Shown here: positions 34,045-43,345 of the stretch, piece by piece
Position numbering within the stretch: position 1 is the stretch's first letter
How the letters are laid out: every line of letters starts with the position of its first letter
Source of the DNA: JAFAMB01 sp963775805
GTDB taxonomy: Bacteria; Verrucomicrobiota; Verrucomicrobiia; Chthoniobacterales; JAFAMB01
Length of the DNA stretch: 64,000 nucleotides
Assembly: GCA_963775805.1 (NCBI GenBank)
Contig: CAVZKG010000001.1
Span: forward strand, 558,001-622,000
Direction: 5' to 3'
The notes under the pieces: model-generated
Seen by the model: only the letters and a program-made list of their open reading frames with translations
The model's database searches: none
What the model was told of the DNA's origin: nothing
Made by a program: the position numbers and the translations under genes

Positions 34045-34912
34045 AGTAATAGAGGTTCGCACACGAAACGGAAATCTAAGCACACTAAGGAGCAATAACG
34101 AGAGCTACATCTTTTAGAGCATCGTTAGCTAGCCCCGTAAGCGCACCGGCGCAAAACGTGAGAACAACAGCCCACCTGAACCGGGGTAGGATCCTTGGAA
34201 GGCAGAATTGGATGTCTCATGCCAGCAACCGATTTGGGTGGTAGGAACAAGCTTCCGCGAGCTGCGAACAAACGCGACAACTCAGTCAGATTTCTTTCAT
34301 TCGCTCGATTAGGAGGATTACCCGAAAGCAAGTAGCAATGGCTCGACGGGAAGTTCCCATAAGTCGCGTAAAAATATCCAGAGTCAAATTTGTCTGTCGG
34401 CAGAAACTCCTTGGTATCGGCTCCCGACAAGATTTTGCTGGAGGAGACGCTTGCAATGTTCACCTGGCGAGGGCTTCCTCTCTTCCTCTCTCGTCAGCTG
34501 AACAGTTTGCTGCATAAACGCATAAACGCCTTTCTCAGGTTCTCAGGGGAGAATACGAGTCGTAAAAGCCGCCGGGATTCATTCAAGAAGTATTCGGAGT
34601 TTTCTACGCCGTTTTGAACACGGAAGTCCGACTTCGCGTGGGATTGTGGGATTGGCTCGGGCGGCGCGGTGAATCTCCAAGACCGAACTGCGGCGTCTCT
34701 TACCTTGGCCGTCATCGATCGGCGCTTCCAAGCCGAAATCCAGCTGGAGTTTCTTTCCCTCGGGTCATTCCGGCAAGAAGTATCCCGCTCCCTAATAAAT
34801 ACGCCACATAGCGTGCAAAATTTCAGGCAAAATATATCGGGAGATTCAAGCAAATGCCAAGGTTGACACCTTAGAGGTGCGTTTTGGAACATTCTGCGAT
34901 GACCCGTGATAG
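34045..34912. other. 868-bp stretch without a recognisable gene
   Basis: ORFs of up to about 110 codons occur on both strands, but none shows a known motif, and overlapping frames of similar length argue against coding. It may hold remnants of the truncated ThiF and restriction genes on either side. Confidence 0.35.
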
Positions 34913-36937
34913 TCACCTCACGCTGAACTGTGCCGCCAGCCCCTTGATACTCATGTTTTCCGCAATCGCGTCGTGGGGAATGAGCAGATATATCCAAGAT
35001 TTGCCACCATGCATAGCGGCGTGGTTGGTAGCATGCCGGCACCAAGGGACAGCCGAGTCCTTCTTGGCAACGATTTCTCCATCGTCCATTTCCTTCCGCA
35101 TTTTCGGCTCGAGCATGTAGATGGCATCGCCAGTCTCCGCCACAAAGTCGGGCTGATACTCGCGCTGATCCGCGCCCCACTTATAAAAAATCTGGAACTG
35201 CCCGCGACCTGGCTTGAACCATTTTGCGGATTCGCGGTCCAGAATCACGGACATGACACGTTCGGTGTCTGAATGAAATTTCTGCAACGGATAGAGGCAA
35301 CGGTTGAATCCGCCAAAGACCATCTGTGCAATCTTTGGCTTGTCCGCCACCGGGTGCCTGAAATTGAGAATCGCCTTGTCTGCTGGCGCGGTAAAAGCAA
35401 GCGGTTTGAGGGCAGTAAAGCCCTTGCTGACCACTACATCGTACCCCACCACCTTTTCCCAGTGATGCGCCTGCATCTGCGAGTGGATGAATTCCGCGAG
35501 CTGCCGCTGGTAATATTGTAGCACGTTATGCACCTCACCCTCGTCCTTCAGATATCCTCTCAGGTGCTTCACCAATTGCCCGGCGAGATCATAGAGCAGG
35601 TCGGCATGGTCGTCGTAGGAGATGTCGTCGAAATCAATAAGCGAACGAACGAGGTAATCCTCAAGGCGTAGCTCTGTTTGCGCGCTCCCGAGCGCCGTCA
35701 GCATGTCTTGTTGGTGCGTGCGCAAATGCTGAATGAGGATGTCGCGCTCAACTGGCTGATAGTAGATGGAACTCGTCTCTAACTTGAATGTGTTGAATCC
35801 GCTTGTCACCTCACCCTTGGGCACCACGAGGATGCGCGGGATGTCAATGGTGTGCTGAACGACCAACTCTGTCGTCTTGGCTACGACGGAGGCCACATTT
35901 ACTTGCTCCATCATACCGGCCAATTCGCCTTGCATGGGAGCTATCTCTTCCTTCACCCTCGCGGTGATTTTTTCCTGAATCTCCTTATTTAGTAACTGAT
36001 TCGAACTCGGAAGTTGTTCGAAGTGCGTAATGGCGTCGTAGGCCATCTCCGCGACCTTCTGCTCTGCTTTTGTTATGAAAATTGGTTGTGCCGTCGGAGT
36101 GCCGGATTGTGTGATCGTGGCCGAAGTGGAATCCAAAGACCGGCTGCCGATTTGTGCCAACATTCCTGGCTGCACGACGACAGTGGCGAGCTTCTGATGC
36201 TCGCCTCCTGGTTCGAGAATTATTTTCTCCAGTCGAATTGGAGAGTCCGGCCGATTGGCCTCATCGATAATTTCCTGAAACTTGTCGTGAGCGACGATAG
36301 TCAGTCGGTCCACCTCATTGACGCCCGTGCGTTTGCCGTAGGGCAGCCGCAGTCCACGTCCGATCGATTGTTCGATAAGGATACGCGCGTTGGCCGCTCG
36401 GAGAGGAATTATGGTGTAGAGGTTTGTTACGTCCCAGCCCTCCTTGAGCATGTTAACGTGGATGACGATTTCGGTCGGCTCTTCGGTGTGTTCCACCTTA
36501 AGCAGGCGCCCAATCATTTCCTCTTCCTCCGCCCCCGTCTTGCTGGAGTCGACTTGAATGACCTTCTCCTTGTAACGACCCTCGAAGAATCCGGTGGATT
36601 GGATGAGCTTTAGCAACTCCCCGGCGTGTGTCGTGTCACGCGCGATCACGAGGACGAACCCGGAGTATACGTCTGTGTGCTGACGTAGCCCGGATGCGTG
36701 TGTCGTGTCACGCGCGATCACGAGGACGAACGGCTTCACGATCTGCTGCTCGGTCTCCCGCGCGTAGGTTTCGAGGCGCACCTTCACGTCCTCATGCAGA
36801 CGGATGCCGTCCTCCAGCTTAATCTTCTCGATTTCCGCAAAAGAAAACCGGTTCGGGTCAAAGTTCTTCTGCGTCGCTACTGCCGGTTCTTTCACGAAAC
36901 CGTCTTGCATCGCCTTGGCCAGCGGGTTTCTGAAAAG
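34913..36937 (-). pseudogene. Type III restriction enzyme Res subunit, helicase N-terminus lost
   Basis: The minus strand encodes the second half of a type III restriction/DEAD helicase protein. It has the second RecA-like domain (IVIHVNMLKEGWDVTNLYTI, ARILIEQSIGRGLRLPYG, motif VI) and a long middle region. The nuclease is at the C-terminus (YQPDFVAETGDAIYMLEPK, then WIYLLIPHDAI; PD...ExK). The first RecA domain with Walker A and DEAD box, several hundred residues, is missing. The frame continues upstream of about 36937 into intergenic repeat sequence, so no native start exists. A 24-residue in-frame insertion repeating FVLVIARDTTHA is listed separately. No Mod methyltransferase lies nearby. 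Confidence 0.85.
36624..36731 (-). repeat. 36-bp direct repeat inside the Res gene, period 72 bp
   Basis: A perfect 36-bp sequence (36624-36659) recurs at 36696-36731. Translated on the minus strand it gives FVLVIARDTTHA twice, with 12 unrelated residues between. Homologous proteins are expected to have this segment once, so a 72-bp (24-codon) piece has been inserted in frame. Confidence 0.8.
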
Positions 36938-37000
36938 TGCCGCGCGATATGCGTGTTTTCTGGTCTTCTGGTCCGGACAGCCGAACCCAAAAATTCCAAA

Positions 37001-37084
37001 TCTCTGTGCCCTCTGCGCCTTGTGGTTAATCCAATCCTCTGTGTCCTCTTCCGCTCCTCTGCGCACTCCTCCTTCGTGTCTCCG
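37001..37084. repeat. Dispersed CTCTGTGTCCTCTGTGGTT-type intergenic repeat
   Basis: Two to three imperfect units of CTCTGTGCC(C)TCTG.. with TTGTGGTTAATCC. This class of repeat (ACCACAAAGGCACAGAGGAC on the other strand) is widely scattered in Verrucomicrobia, Planctomycetes and some other genomes. Weaker relatives occur near 11545-11600 and 44876-44915. Its upstream edge coincides with the point where the Res homology is lost. Confidence 0.65.
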
Positions 37085-37161
37085 TACTACAATGGTCGGA
37101 AATCTTGTTTTTCCGCGAGGATTCCGAGGTCGTCCCAAGCCCAATGCCAATCTAACCAGGC

Positions 37162-37205
37162 ATTCGCCGACACGCCCATACGCCCACACGCCGATACCGC
37201 ATCCA
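37162..37205. repeat. 44-bp dispersed repeat, copy 2
   Basis: Matches 13151-13194 at 40 of 44 positions. It lies about 140 bp before the GH127 gene. Confidence 0.8.
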
Positions 37206-37345
37206 ATTGGTTGGGGCTCGCGGCCGCGAGGTGCCTCTGCGGTAAATCCCCTGTTTGCTTCGTATTCTCCATAGTCGGAATTGTCCGGGTTTTCTACCGC
37301 TCACTCCCGTTGTGCAGACACCGCGTTTCGTAATAGAACGTACGA

Positions 37346-39253
37346 ATGCCCCCCCAATGGCACCCTCTCGATCAAACCCGCGTCTCAATCGCCGACGGAT
37401 TCTGGGGTGAACTCCAGCAACAGGTCGGACAGGTCACCCTTGGTCATATCTACAACGAGATGCGCCACCAGGGGCAACTGGACGCGCTCCGGCTCGATCA
37501 AAAGATGCATCGCGGCCGGCAGGAATCGAATAACTGGTACTGGGGCGGCAGCATTTTTTGGGATTCAGACGTCGCCAAATGGTTAGAGGCGGCAAGTGCT
37601 TACCTGCAGCATCACAAAGATGCAAAGCTCGAAACCCTCGTTGACGGCACTATCGAACTTTTAGCAGGTGCGCAACAGCCCGACGGTTACCTGAACAGCC
37701 ATATCCTGACATGGCGCCCCCGGCATCGGTTTAAAAACCTGCGTGAACTGCATGAACTCTATTGCGCCGGACACCTGATCGAAGCGGCCGTTGCCCACAA
37801 CCTGGCGACCGGAAAACAGAATCTGCTCAATATTGCGGTCCGGTACGCAGATTATTTGACCACTGTTTTCGGGAATGGATCCGGCCAGATTCCTGGATAT
37901 TCCGGGCACCCCGAGATAGAATTGGCTCTGATCCGTCTCTATCGACTCACGAACAATCAGAACTACCTGAATCTTTGCCGGTATTTCATCGATGAGCGTG
38001 GGAAAATGCCGCACTATTTTGACCGAGAAGCCGTCGAACGACTCGATTCGGTTCCATTCCGCCCGAATCACCCGATCTCACCCTACGCTTATATGCAGGC
38101 GCACATCCCGGTCCGTGCGCAACGCGAGGTGGTCGGACACGCGGTCCGCGCGATGTACCTGTACAGCGCGATTGCAGATCTCGCTTACGAACTCAACGAC
38201 GAAGAGCTTGTCGCCCTTAGCAAAACCTTCTGGCAAGACCTTTACCGGACAAAGCTCTACGTGACGGGTGGCATCGGGTCAGACGCCGAAAATGAGGGGT
38301 TCACCAAAAATTACGATCTGCCGAATCTGGACAGTTACGCGGAAACATGCGCCGCGATCGCATATTTTCAGTGGGCTCACCGGATGATCCATCTCGAGGT
38401 GAACAGCCAGTTCGCCGACATGATGGAAACTACCCTGTACAACGCAGTTCTCTCCGGGCTCGGAATCGATGGGAAAACATTCTTTTACCACAACCCACTC
38501 GCCAGCGATGGGTCGCAACATCGGGTTGGATGGCCTTGGTGGTGCCCCTGTTGTCCTGCGAACCTGGCGCGTCTGGTTCTGTCGATTTCCGGCTACCTGT
38601 ATTCGTCGCGTTCTGACGCAATCGCGGTACATCATTACATCGCTAGCGAAGCTCAGTTCGCACTGGACGGACAGGAAGGAACGCTCATTGCCAGTTCGGA
38701 TTTCCCTCACGAAGGAAATGCTACGATCCGATTTTCAAAAGTTCCCCCCAAAGCCTTTGATCTACTCCTGCGAATCCCAGGCTGGGCAACGAGCCATCGA
38801 TTCGCAGTCAATGGCTCCGAGGTCGTTCCAACGATCGATTCAGGATATGCCGTGATTTCCCGTGCGTGGAATTCCGGCGACGAAGTTGCAATTCAATTCG
38901 AAATGCCGGTTCAGAAGCATTTTTCAAATTTTGAACTTGCTTCAAATAGGGGCCGCGCAGCGATCAGTCGCGGCCCTCTGATTTATTGCGCAGAGGAAAC
39001 GGACAATGGGACCCGTCTTGACCGATTAATCCTCGATCCGGAAAAAACGGCTTCGAGCTATCGAGAAAAAGGGGAACTTGGCGACATTGTCACCCTGTCG
39101 GTGCAGGGCTTCGCCGAAGATCTGACCGACGGCCCCCTCTATCCTCTCTCGTTACCTGCAAAAAATGCTTGCGCTATCAAGATGATCCCGTACTACGCTT
39201 GGGACAACCGTGCCCCCGGAGAAATGTTGGTTTGGATGCGGCATGGAAGTTAA
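37346..39253 (+). CDS. Glycoside hydrolase family 127 (beta-L-arabinofuranosidase type)
   Basis: This 635-residue cytoplasmic enzyme (no signal peptide) belongs to GH127/DUF1680. Members release terminal beta-L-arabinofuranose from plant glycans and glycoproteins using a Zn-bound cysteine nucleophile. The alpha/alpha barrel occupies residues 60-420. YAETCAAIAYFQW contains the Glu and Cys, and WWCPCCPANLARLV the two adjacent Cys that hold Zn and act as nucleophile. Beta-sandwich domains follow (LLLRIPGWATSHRFAVNG, RAAISRGPLIYCAEETDN). It is followed after 45 bp by two ABC permease genes and a binding protein, so it probably hydrolyses arabinosides imported by that transporter. The specificity is inferred from the family. 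Confidence 0.92.
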   Translation: MPPQWHPLDQTRVSIADGFWGELQQQVGQVTLGHIYNEMRHQGQLDALRLDQKMHRGRQESNNWYWGGSIFWDSDVAKWLEAASAYLQHHKDAKLETLVDGTIELLAGAQQPDGYLNSHILTWRPRHRFKNLRELHELYCAGHLIEAAVAHNLATGKQNLLNIAVRYADYLTTVFGNGSGQIPGYSGHPEIELALIRLYRLTNNQNYLNLCRYFIDERGKMPHYFDREAVERLDSVPFRPNHPISPYAYMQAHIPVRAQREVVGHAVRAMYLYSAIADLAYELNDEELVALSKTFWQDLYRTKLYVTGGIGSDAENEGFTKNYDLPNLDSYAETCAAIAYFQWAHRMIHLEVNSQFADMMETTLYNAVLSGLGIDGKTFFYHNPLASDGSQHRVGWPWWCPCCPANLARLVLSISGYLYSSRSDAIAVHHYIASEAQFALDGQEGTLIASSDFPHEGNATIRFSKVPPKAFDLLLRIPGWATSHRFAVNGSEVVPTIDSGYAVISRAWNSGDEVAIQFEMPVQKHFSNFELASNRGRAAISRGPLIYCAEETDNGTRLDRLILDPEKTASSYREKGELGDIVTLSVQGFAEDLTDGPLYPLSLPAKNACAIKMIPYYAWDNRAPGEMLVWMRHGS

Positions 39254-39298
39254 CCCCCTAAACGCGTTCCTTAAAACGTGCAGATCGACTGGCGATAA

Positions 39299-40186
39299 AT
39301 GAATTCGAGCGACCCAGGTGCGGAACAACGTGGCCGAGGCTCAGCGGTAGCGGATGTTTCACTGAAGCCGGCCGGCCGATTCACTCAATGGCGTTGGACC
39401 TTTCTTGCTTTGGCGATCACGGCACTGCTGCTGGCCCCGTTGTACTGGGTCATTGTCGGAAGTTTCATGACTCCACGCGAACTGTTCAGTCCTGGCCTGC
39501 ATCTGTGGCCCGCACAATTCGCGTGGCAAAATTGGCCGCAAGCCTTGTCCCGCCTCTGGCCCCATGTCCAGAGCAGCCTTATCGTTGGCGGGTTCACTGC
39601 GGTGCTGACACTGATCATTGCGGCGCCTGCAGCCTACAGCATGACCTGGCTGAAACCGAAAGGGCGCGGGTTTCTTTTTTCGTTCATGCTGACGAGCCAG
39701 ATGCTTCCTGCGATTGTATTCGTGATTCCCCTCTTCGTCCTGTTTTCCCGACTCGATCTCGTCAACACATTTTGGGGGCTAATTCTTGCCGACGCTACTT
39801 TCACGATCCCATTCGCTTTGATCATGTTACGCGCCTACATGAGCGATTTTCCGTATGAGCTCGTGGAAGCCGCTCTTGTGGATGGAGCCGGCCAGATTCG
39901 CGCATTCTTGATGGTGGTGGTCCCAGTGGTACTACCAGGCATCGTGACAGTTGGGATATTCGGCTTTCTAATGCCCTGGGGTGACTTGATCTTTGCGCTC
40001 AGTTTCATCACCGATACCAGCATTCAGCCGCTGACCGTTGAACTCTACAAGTCGCAGGGCCAATATGGGCTCGACTGGGCATTCCTCCTTCCCGGCAGCG
40101 TTTTAACAGCAATTCCCGCTGTCCTGTTCGTTGTTTTTGCAAGCCGATGGATTGTCGCCGGGGTCACTCGCGGAGCCTTGAAATAA
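39299..40186 (+). CDS. Sugar ABC transporter permease, MalG type
   Basis: This 295-residue inner-membrane permease has six membrane segments. The EAA loop that contacts the ATPase is visible as YELVEAALVDGAGQIRAFLM and the following PVVLPGI. LFSFMLTSQMLPAIVFVIPL and NTFWGLILADATFTIPFALI are typical of carbohydrate-uptake family 1 (MalG-like) permeases. It sits between the GH127 gene and the MalF-type partner, an inverted gene order compared with the usual F-then-G. No ATPase gene lies in the group. Confidence 0.92.
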   Translation: MNSSDPGAEQRGRGSAVADVSLKPAGRFTQWRWTFLALAITALLLAPLYWVIVGSFMTPRELFSPGLHLWPAQFAWQNWPQALSRLWPHVQSSLIVGGFTAVLTLIIAAPAAYSMTWLKPKGRGFLFSFMLTSQMLPAIVFVIPLFVLFSRLDLVNTFWGLILADATFTIPFALIMLRAYMSDFPYELVEAALVDGAGQIRAFLMVVVPVVLPGIVTVGIFGFLMPWGDLIFALSFITDTSIQPLTVELYKSQGQYGLDWAFLLPGSVLTAIPAVLFVVFASRWIVAGVTRGALK

Positions 40187-40197
40187 AGAACGAACCT

Positions 40198-41154
40198 ATG
40201 TCCGCCCAGGCATCTCTCCCCAACCCAGCATCCTCGCACGACGCGCCTCGCACTGTGCACGGCCAACGCAATTCGCGGCGCTCAACCCGCCGGTTCCGAA
40301 GAAGCGAATGGTCAAAGTATGGATTGATTTTTCCGGCCTTTCTCTTTTGCGCCGTGCTGATGTGCTATCCGGTGTTGTACAGCCTCACCCTCAGCTTCCG
40401 GAATGCCACCGTCGAAACGTTCGTCGGCGGAGAAATGAATTTTAACGGGTTCGATAACTACCAGGCTGTTCTTGCAGATCCCGTCTTTTGGAGAGCGTTG
40501 ACAAATACGGTCATTTTCACGTTCTCGAGTCTGGTCGTTCAATTTGCGATCGGATTTCTGTTGGCATTGCTCTTCCAGGCGACGTTCCCGCTCAAGAACC
40601 TCTGCATCTCGCTCCTTTTGATTCCCTGGGTTGCCCCTGTGCTCTCTTCGGCAAATATATTCAAAGCGCTCTTCAACGAAGCCGGTCCGATCAACCAGAT
40701 CGCTCTCCTCTTCGGATTAGGCAGCCGTGCATGGCTTGCAGAACCGGTCTCCGCGTTCTTCGCAACAATTGTCGCCAACATCTGGATCGGTTTTCCGTTC
40801 AATTTTATTCTGCTCTACGCAGGCATGCGGAGCATATCCCCCGAAATATACGAAGCGGCAAAACTCGATGGCGCCTCTTACTGGAAACAGGTCGCCCATA
40901 TCACCATCCCAATCCTGAAACCGGTCTCAATTGCCGTTCTGATGCTGGGCACAATTTATACAGTCAAAGTGTTCGATCTGGTTTTCATCATGACAGGCGG
41001 CGGGCCTGCGAATGCTACGCATTTGCTGTCAACCTACGGTTATCAGGTCGGATTCTCGGTCTTGAACTTTGGCGAAGCCGCCGCGATCGCGACGATCGTC
41101 GTCTTGCTAATTCTCTCGATGAATCTGCTTCAACTCGTTGTACAACGAAAATAG
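40198..41154 (+). CDS. Sugar ABC transporter permease, MalF type
   Basis: This 318-residue permease has six membrane segments after a basic N-terminal tail (RRSTRRFRRSEWSKYGLIF). The EAA loop is PEIYEAAKLDGASYWKQVAH. VMLCYPV-like first-helix features and FNGFDNYQAVLADPVFWRAL mark the MalF/UgpA type. The ATG at 40198 was chosen over 40147 because it lies just after the previous stop (11 bp) and avoids overlap with the MalG gene. It forms the channel with the preceding permease. Confidence 0.92.
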   Translation: MSAQASLPNPASSHDAPRTVHGQRNSRRSTRRFRRSEWSKYGLIFPAFLFCAVLMCYPVLYSLTLSFRNATVETFVGGEMNFNGFDNYQAVLADPVFWRALTNTVIFTFSSLVVQFAIGFLLALLFQATFPLKNLCISLLLIPWVAPVLSSANIFKALFNEAGPINQIALLFGLGSRAWLAEPVSAFFATIVANIWIGFPFNFILLYAGMRSISPEIYEAAKLDGASYWKQVAHITIPILKPVSIAVLMLGTIYTVKVFDLVFIMTGGGPANATHLLSTYGYQVGFSVLNFGEAAAIATIVVLLILSMNLLQLVVQRK

Positions 41155-41220
41155 GAACGTTCGCTGAACTTCGACTCCCATAACGCTAACCTAAATCGCC
41201 TCAACCTGATAGGAACACCC

Positions 41221-42468
41221 GTGAGAAAAACACCCCCCGGTATAAAAAAGAAATCCATTTGGCAGATCGGTCTCCCGGTCTGTTTCGCCTTGTTATTATC
41301 GCTCGTGCCTGCACGAGCCGAACAAACCACTGTCGAGATTCTTCACTATTTTAATGTCAAGGATCAGGAACAGGGTTTGAGTGAGTTAATTACCGCGTTC
41401 GAACAGGCGAACCCGGATATTAAGGTCCAACTAACCTACGTGCCGTTCGGCGAGTTGGTGAGTCGAACGCTGCAGACTGCCGCGGTGAAGCGACCACCGG
41501 CGATTGCTGCGATCGACAATCCGGACGTGCTTCGTGTCGCGAAAGCCGGAGTTCTCCTCGATATCGCGGACAAACTCTCGCTCTTCCCGGATTGGAAGAA
41601 CATTTATAACGGCCCGAAAGCCTCGATCACCAGCGGCAATCACGTCTACGCTATACCGATCGGCAGCAACAGTCTGGCGTTGTACTACAACAAGAAAATG
41701 TTCGCCGATGCAGGTATCAAAGATCCGCCCAAGACATGGGACGAACTCGTGGATGACGCTGTTAAACTCACCAAAAGCCCTGTCTACGGACTCGCGTTTT
41801 CAGCGACTAACACAGAAGAATCCACCTGGCAATGGGAACCGTTCCTCTGGAGCAACGGCGGCAGCCTTCTGGACCTCGGATCAGACAAAGCCAAACAAGC
41901 ACTCAAACTATGGGTTGACCTTGTCCAAAAAGGAGCCGCTTCGCACGATGTCGTAAACTGGAATCAAGGAGATGTCGCAAACCAGTTCATCGGTGGCACA
42001 GCCGCAATGATGGTCATGGGTCCCTGGATGTTGCCCGCCGTAAAACGCAGTGGCCTCGACTTTGGAATTGTCACGATTCCAGTGCCGAAAGAAGGCGATA
42101 AAGTCGTTGTTGGACTGGGTGGCGAAACTTGGTGCGTGATGAAGACTAACAAAGCGACTCAAGATGCGGCGCTGAAATTCATCGCCTTCGTTCAGGATCC
42201 CGATCGATTGGTCAAGCTATGTTCGACCTTCAACTATATCTCTTCGTTCCGTGATGTAGCAGCCAAAGAAGCTGAACAACTTCCGGACCTGGCGGTATTC
42301 GTGTCGCAGATGGACACGGCGCGCGCGAGGCCTGAAGAAGGAGGAGCCCAATATCCGCAGGTCTCCTTGATCACTCGTACCGCGATCCAAAAAGCGCTCA
42401 CAGGCGGCGATATCAGCGCATCTCTCGATGATGCCGCCGCGCAGATCAAGAAGCTGAATATCAAATAG
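41221..42468 (+). CDS. Extracellular sugar-binding protein of ABC transporter (family 1)
   Basis: A 415-residue periplasmic receptor. The GTG start at 41221 gives a clear signal peptide: basic MRKTPPGIKKK, a hydrophobic stretch to about residue 33, and cleavage near ARA-EQ. The mature part shows the family-1 fold: FEQANPDIKVQLTYVPFGEL, YAIPIGSNSLALYYNKKMFA, DPPKTWDELVDDAVKLTK, NQFIGGTAAMMVMGPWML. It delivers sugar to the two permeases upstream; ligands from arabinosides are likely given the GH127 gene. The operon ends just after with a strong hairpin. No ATPase gene is present, so a shared MsmK/UgpC-type ATPase encoded elsewhere is probably used. Confidence 0.93.
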   Translation: MRKTPPGIKKKSIWQIGLPVCFALLLSLVPARAEQTTVEILHYFNVKDQEQGLSELITAFEQANPDIKVQLTYVPFGELVSRTLQTAAVKRPPAIAAIDNPDVLRVAKAGVLLDIADKLSLFPDWKNIYNGPKASITSGNHVYAIPIGSNSLALYYNKKMFADAGIKDPPKTWDELVDDAVKLTKSPVYGLAFSATNTEESTWQWEPFLWSNGGSLLDLGSDKAKQALKLWVDLVQKGAASHDVVNWNQGDVANQFIGGTAAMMVMGPWMLPAVKRSGLDFGIVTIPVPKEGDKVVVGLGGETWCVMKTNKATQDAALKFIAFVQDPDRLVKLCSTFNYISSFRDVAAKEAEQLPDLAVFVSQMDTARARPEEGGAQYPQVSLITRTAIQKALTGGDISASLDDAAAQIKKLNIK

Positions 42469-42494
42469 CTTCTCTTTCTCGCATGAGCCTGATG

Positions 42495-42536
42495 GGGCTC
42501 ATGGGCCTGATGAGGCTCATGAGCCCTTTTCTTTTG
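42495..42536 (+). terminator. Rho-independent terminator after the sugar ABC operon
   Basis: GGGCTCATG (42495-42503) pairs with CATGAGCCC (42518-42526), extended inside by GGCC/GGCT pairs around a TGATGA loop, for a stem of about 13 bp, followed by TTTTCTTTT. It is built from two 18-bp units (ATGAGCCTGATGGGGCTC type) starting at 42483 and overlaps the last codons of the convergent gene. Confidence 0.85.
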
Positions 42537-43098
42537 CCTTTCTGTTCTCTCGGTATTCTCTTCGAGCCTGGCCCATCCTTTCCCGAATTCCGCCATTCTT
42601 TACAAAGTCGGTCTCCAGGCACGCAAGGTATCGATCGAGCAGGTAGTTGGTCTGGTGGATCAAGCAGATCGCGATATTCGCCACAATCGGTGCCGATCGT
42701 GTCTCACAAATTTCGCGAATCCTTTCGTATTTCAGCCCATTCGCAGCTCCGAGCCTTCTCATATAAAGTGCTTCCCTCGAGTTTTTGTCCCAGCACCCGG
42801 ATTGGCTTGTTCTTAGAAAATCCCGGAAATCTTCCAGCAACTCCTCTAGGCTTGCACGCGCTACATTGGTGAGCTTCAGCTCAGTTTCCCTTGAGGTGAC
42901 AGAGGCTTTCGCGCCTTCGATGATATTCTGCTTACCCGATCTCGCTGCCTGAACCATCTGGTCGATCGTTCGATCGGCAGACCGCATGAATCGCCTGCAA
43001 AAGTACACAGTCAGGTCATAGACTATCAATGCCTTTCGGTAGGCGACCAAGTCCTCGTAGTTCCCATGCAGGGGCAGAAATCTTTCCTCATTTGCCAT
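42517..43098 (-). CDS. Four-helix-bundle (23S rRNA IVP-like) suffix-domain protein
   Basis: This 193-residue protein belongs to the four-helix-bundle family related to proteins encoded in 23S rRNA intervening sequences: YEDLVAYRKALIVYDLTVYF, RSADRTIDQMVQAARSGKQN, IIEGAKASVTSRETELKLTN and VARASLEELLEDFRDFLRTS. It carries the longer C-terminal version with SAPIVANIAICLIHQTNYLL. The function is unknown; such genes often sit alone and are mobile between loci. Upstream lies the 9-bp minisatellite, directly before the ATG region. The C-terminal tail is encoded by the terminator repeat. Confidence 0.85.
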   Translation of the reverse strand: MANEERFLPLHGNYEDLVAYRKALIVYDLTVYFCRRFMRSADRTIDQMVQAARSGKQNIIEGAKASVTSRETELKLTNVARASLEELLEDFRDFLRTSQSGCWDKNSREALYMRRLGAANGLKYERIREICETRSAPIVANIAICLIHQTNYLLDRYLACLETDFVKNGGIRERMGQARREYRENRKAKEKGS

Positions 43099-43185
43099 CG
43101 TGCCGGGAAGAGGATAGCACGAGTACCGAAACGAATATACATTTTATTTTTGTGTTGTCTTCCAAGCGAAATTCTGCTTGCAACC

Positions 43186-43329
43186 ATGCGCCCCATGCGC
43201 CCCATGCGCCCCATGCGCCCCATGCGCCCCATGCGCCCCATGCGCCCCATGCGCCCCATGCGCCCCATGCGCCCCATGCGCCCCATGCGCCCCATGCGCC
43301 CCATGCGCCCCATGCGCCCCATGCGCCCC
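43186..43329. repeat. Minisatellite, 16 perfect copies of ATGCGCCCC
   Basis: A 144-bp array of 16 identical 9-bp units lies between argG and the four-helix-bundle gene. On the minus strand it reads GGGGCGCAT repeated, with a G4 run every 9 bases and 5-base gaps, which meets the usual definition of a G-quadruplex motif. The array is transcribed as G-rich RNA if argG reads through. It is 16 bp after the argG stop. Reading frames through it (Met-Arg-Pro and others) are not genes. Confidence 0.95.
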
Positions 43330-43345
43330 ATCCCTCCACCACTCC

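Noticed and set aside
34125..34463. 112-codon minus-strand ORF between ThiF and Res remnants
   Set aside because: No motif, biased composition typical of antisense or spacer sequence, and competing ORFs in other frames.
43186..43329. CRISPR array
   Set aside because: Units are 9 bp, contiguous and identical with no spacers, and there are no cas genes; it is a minisatellite.
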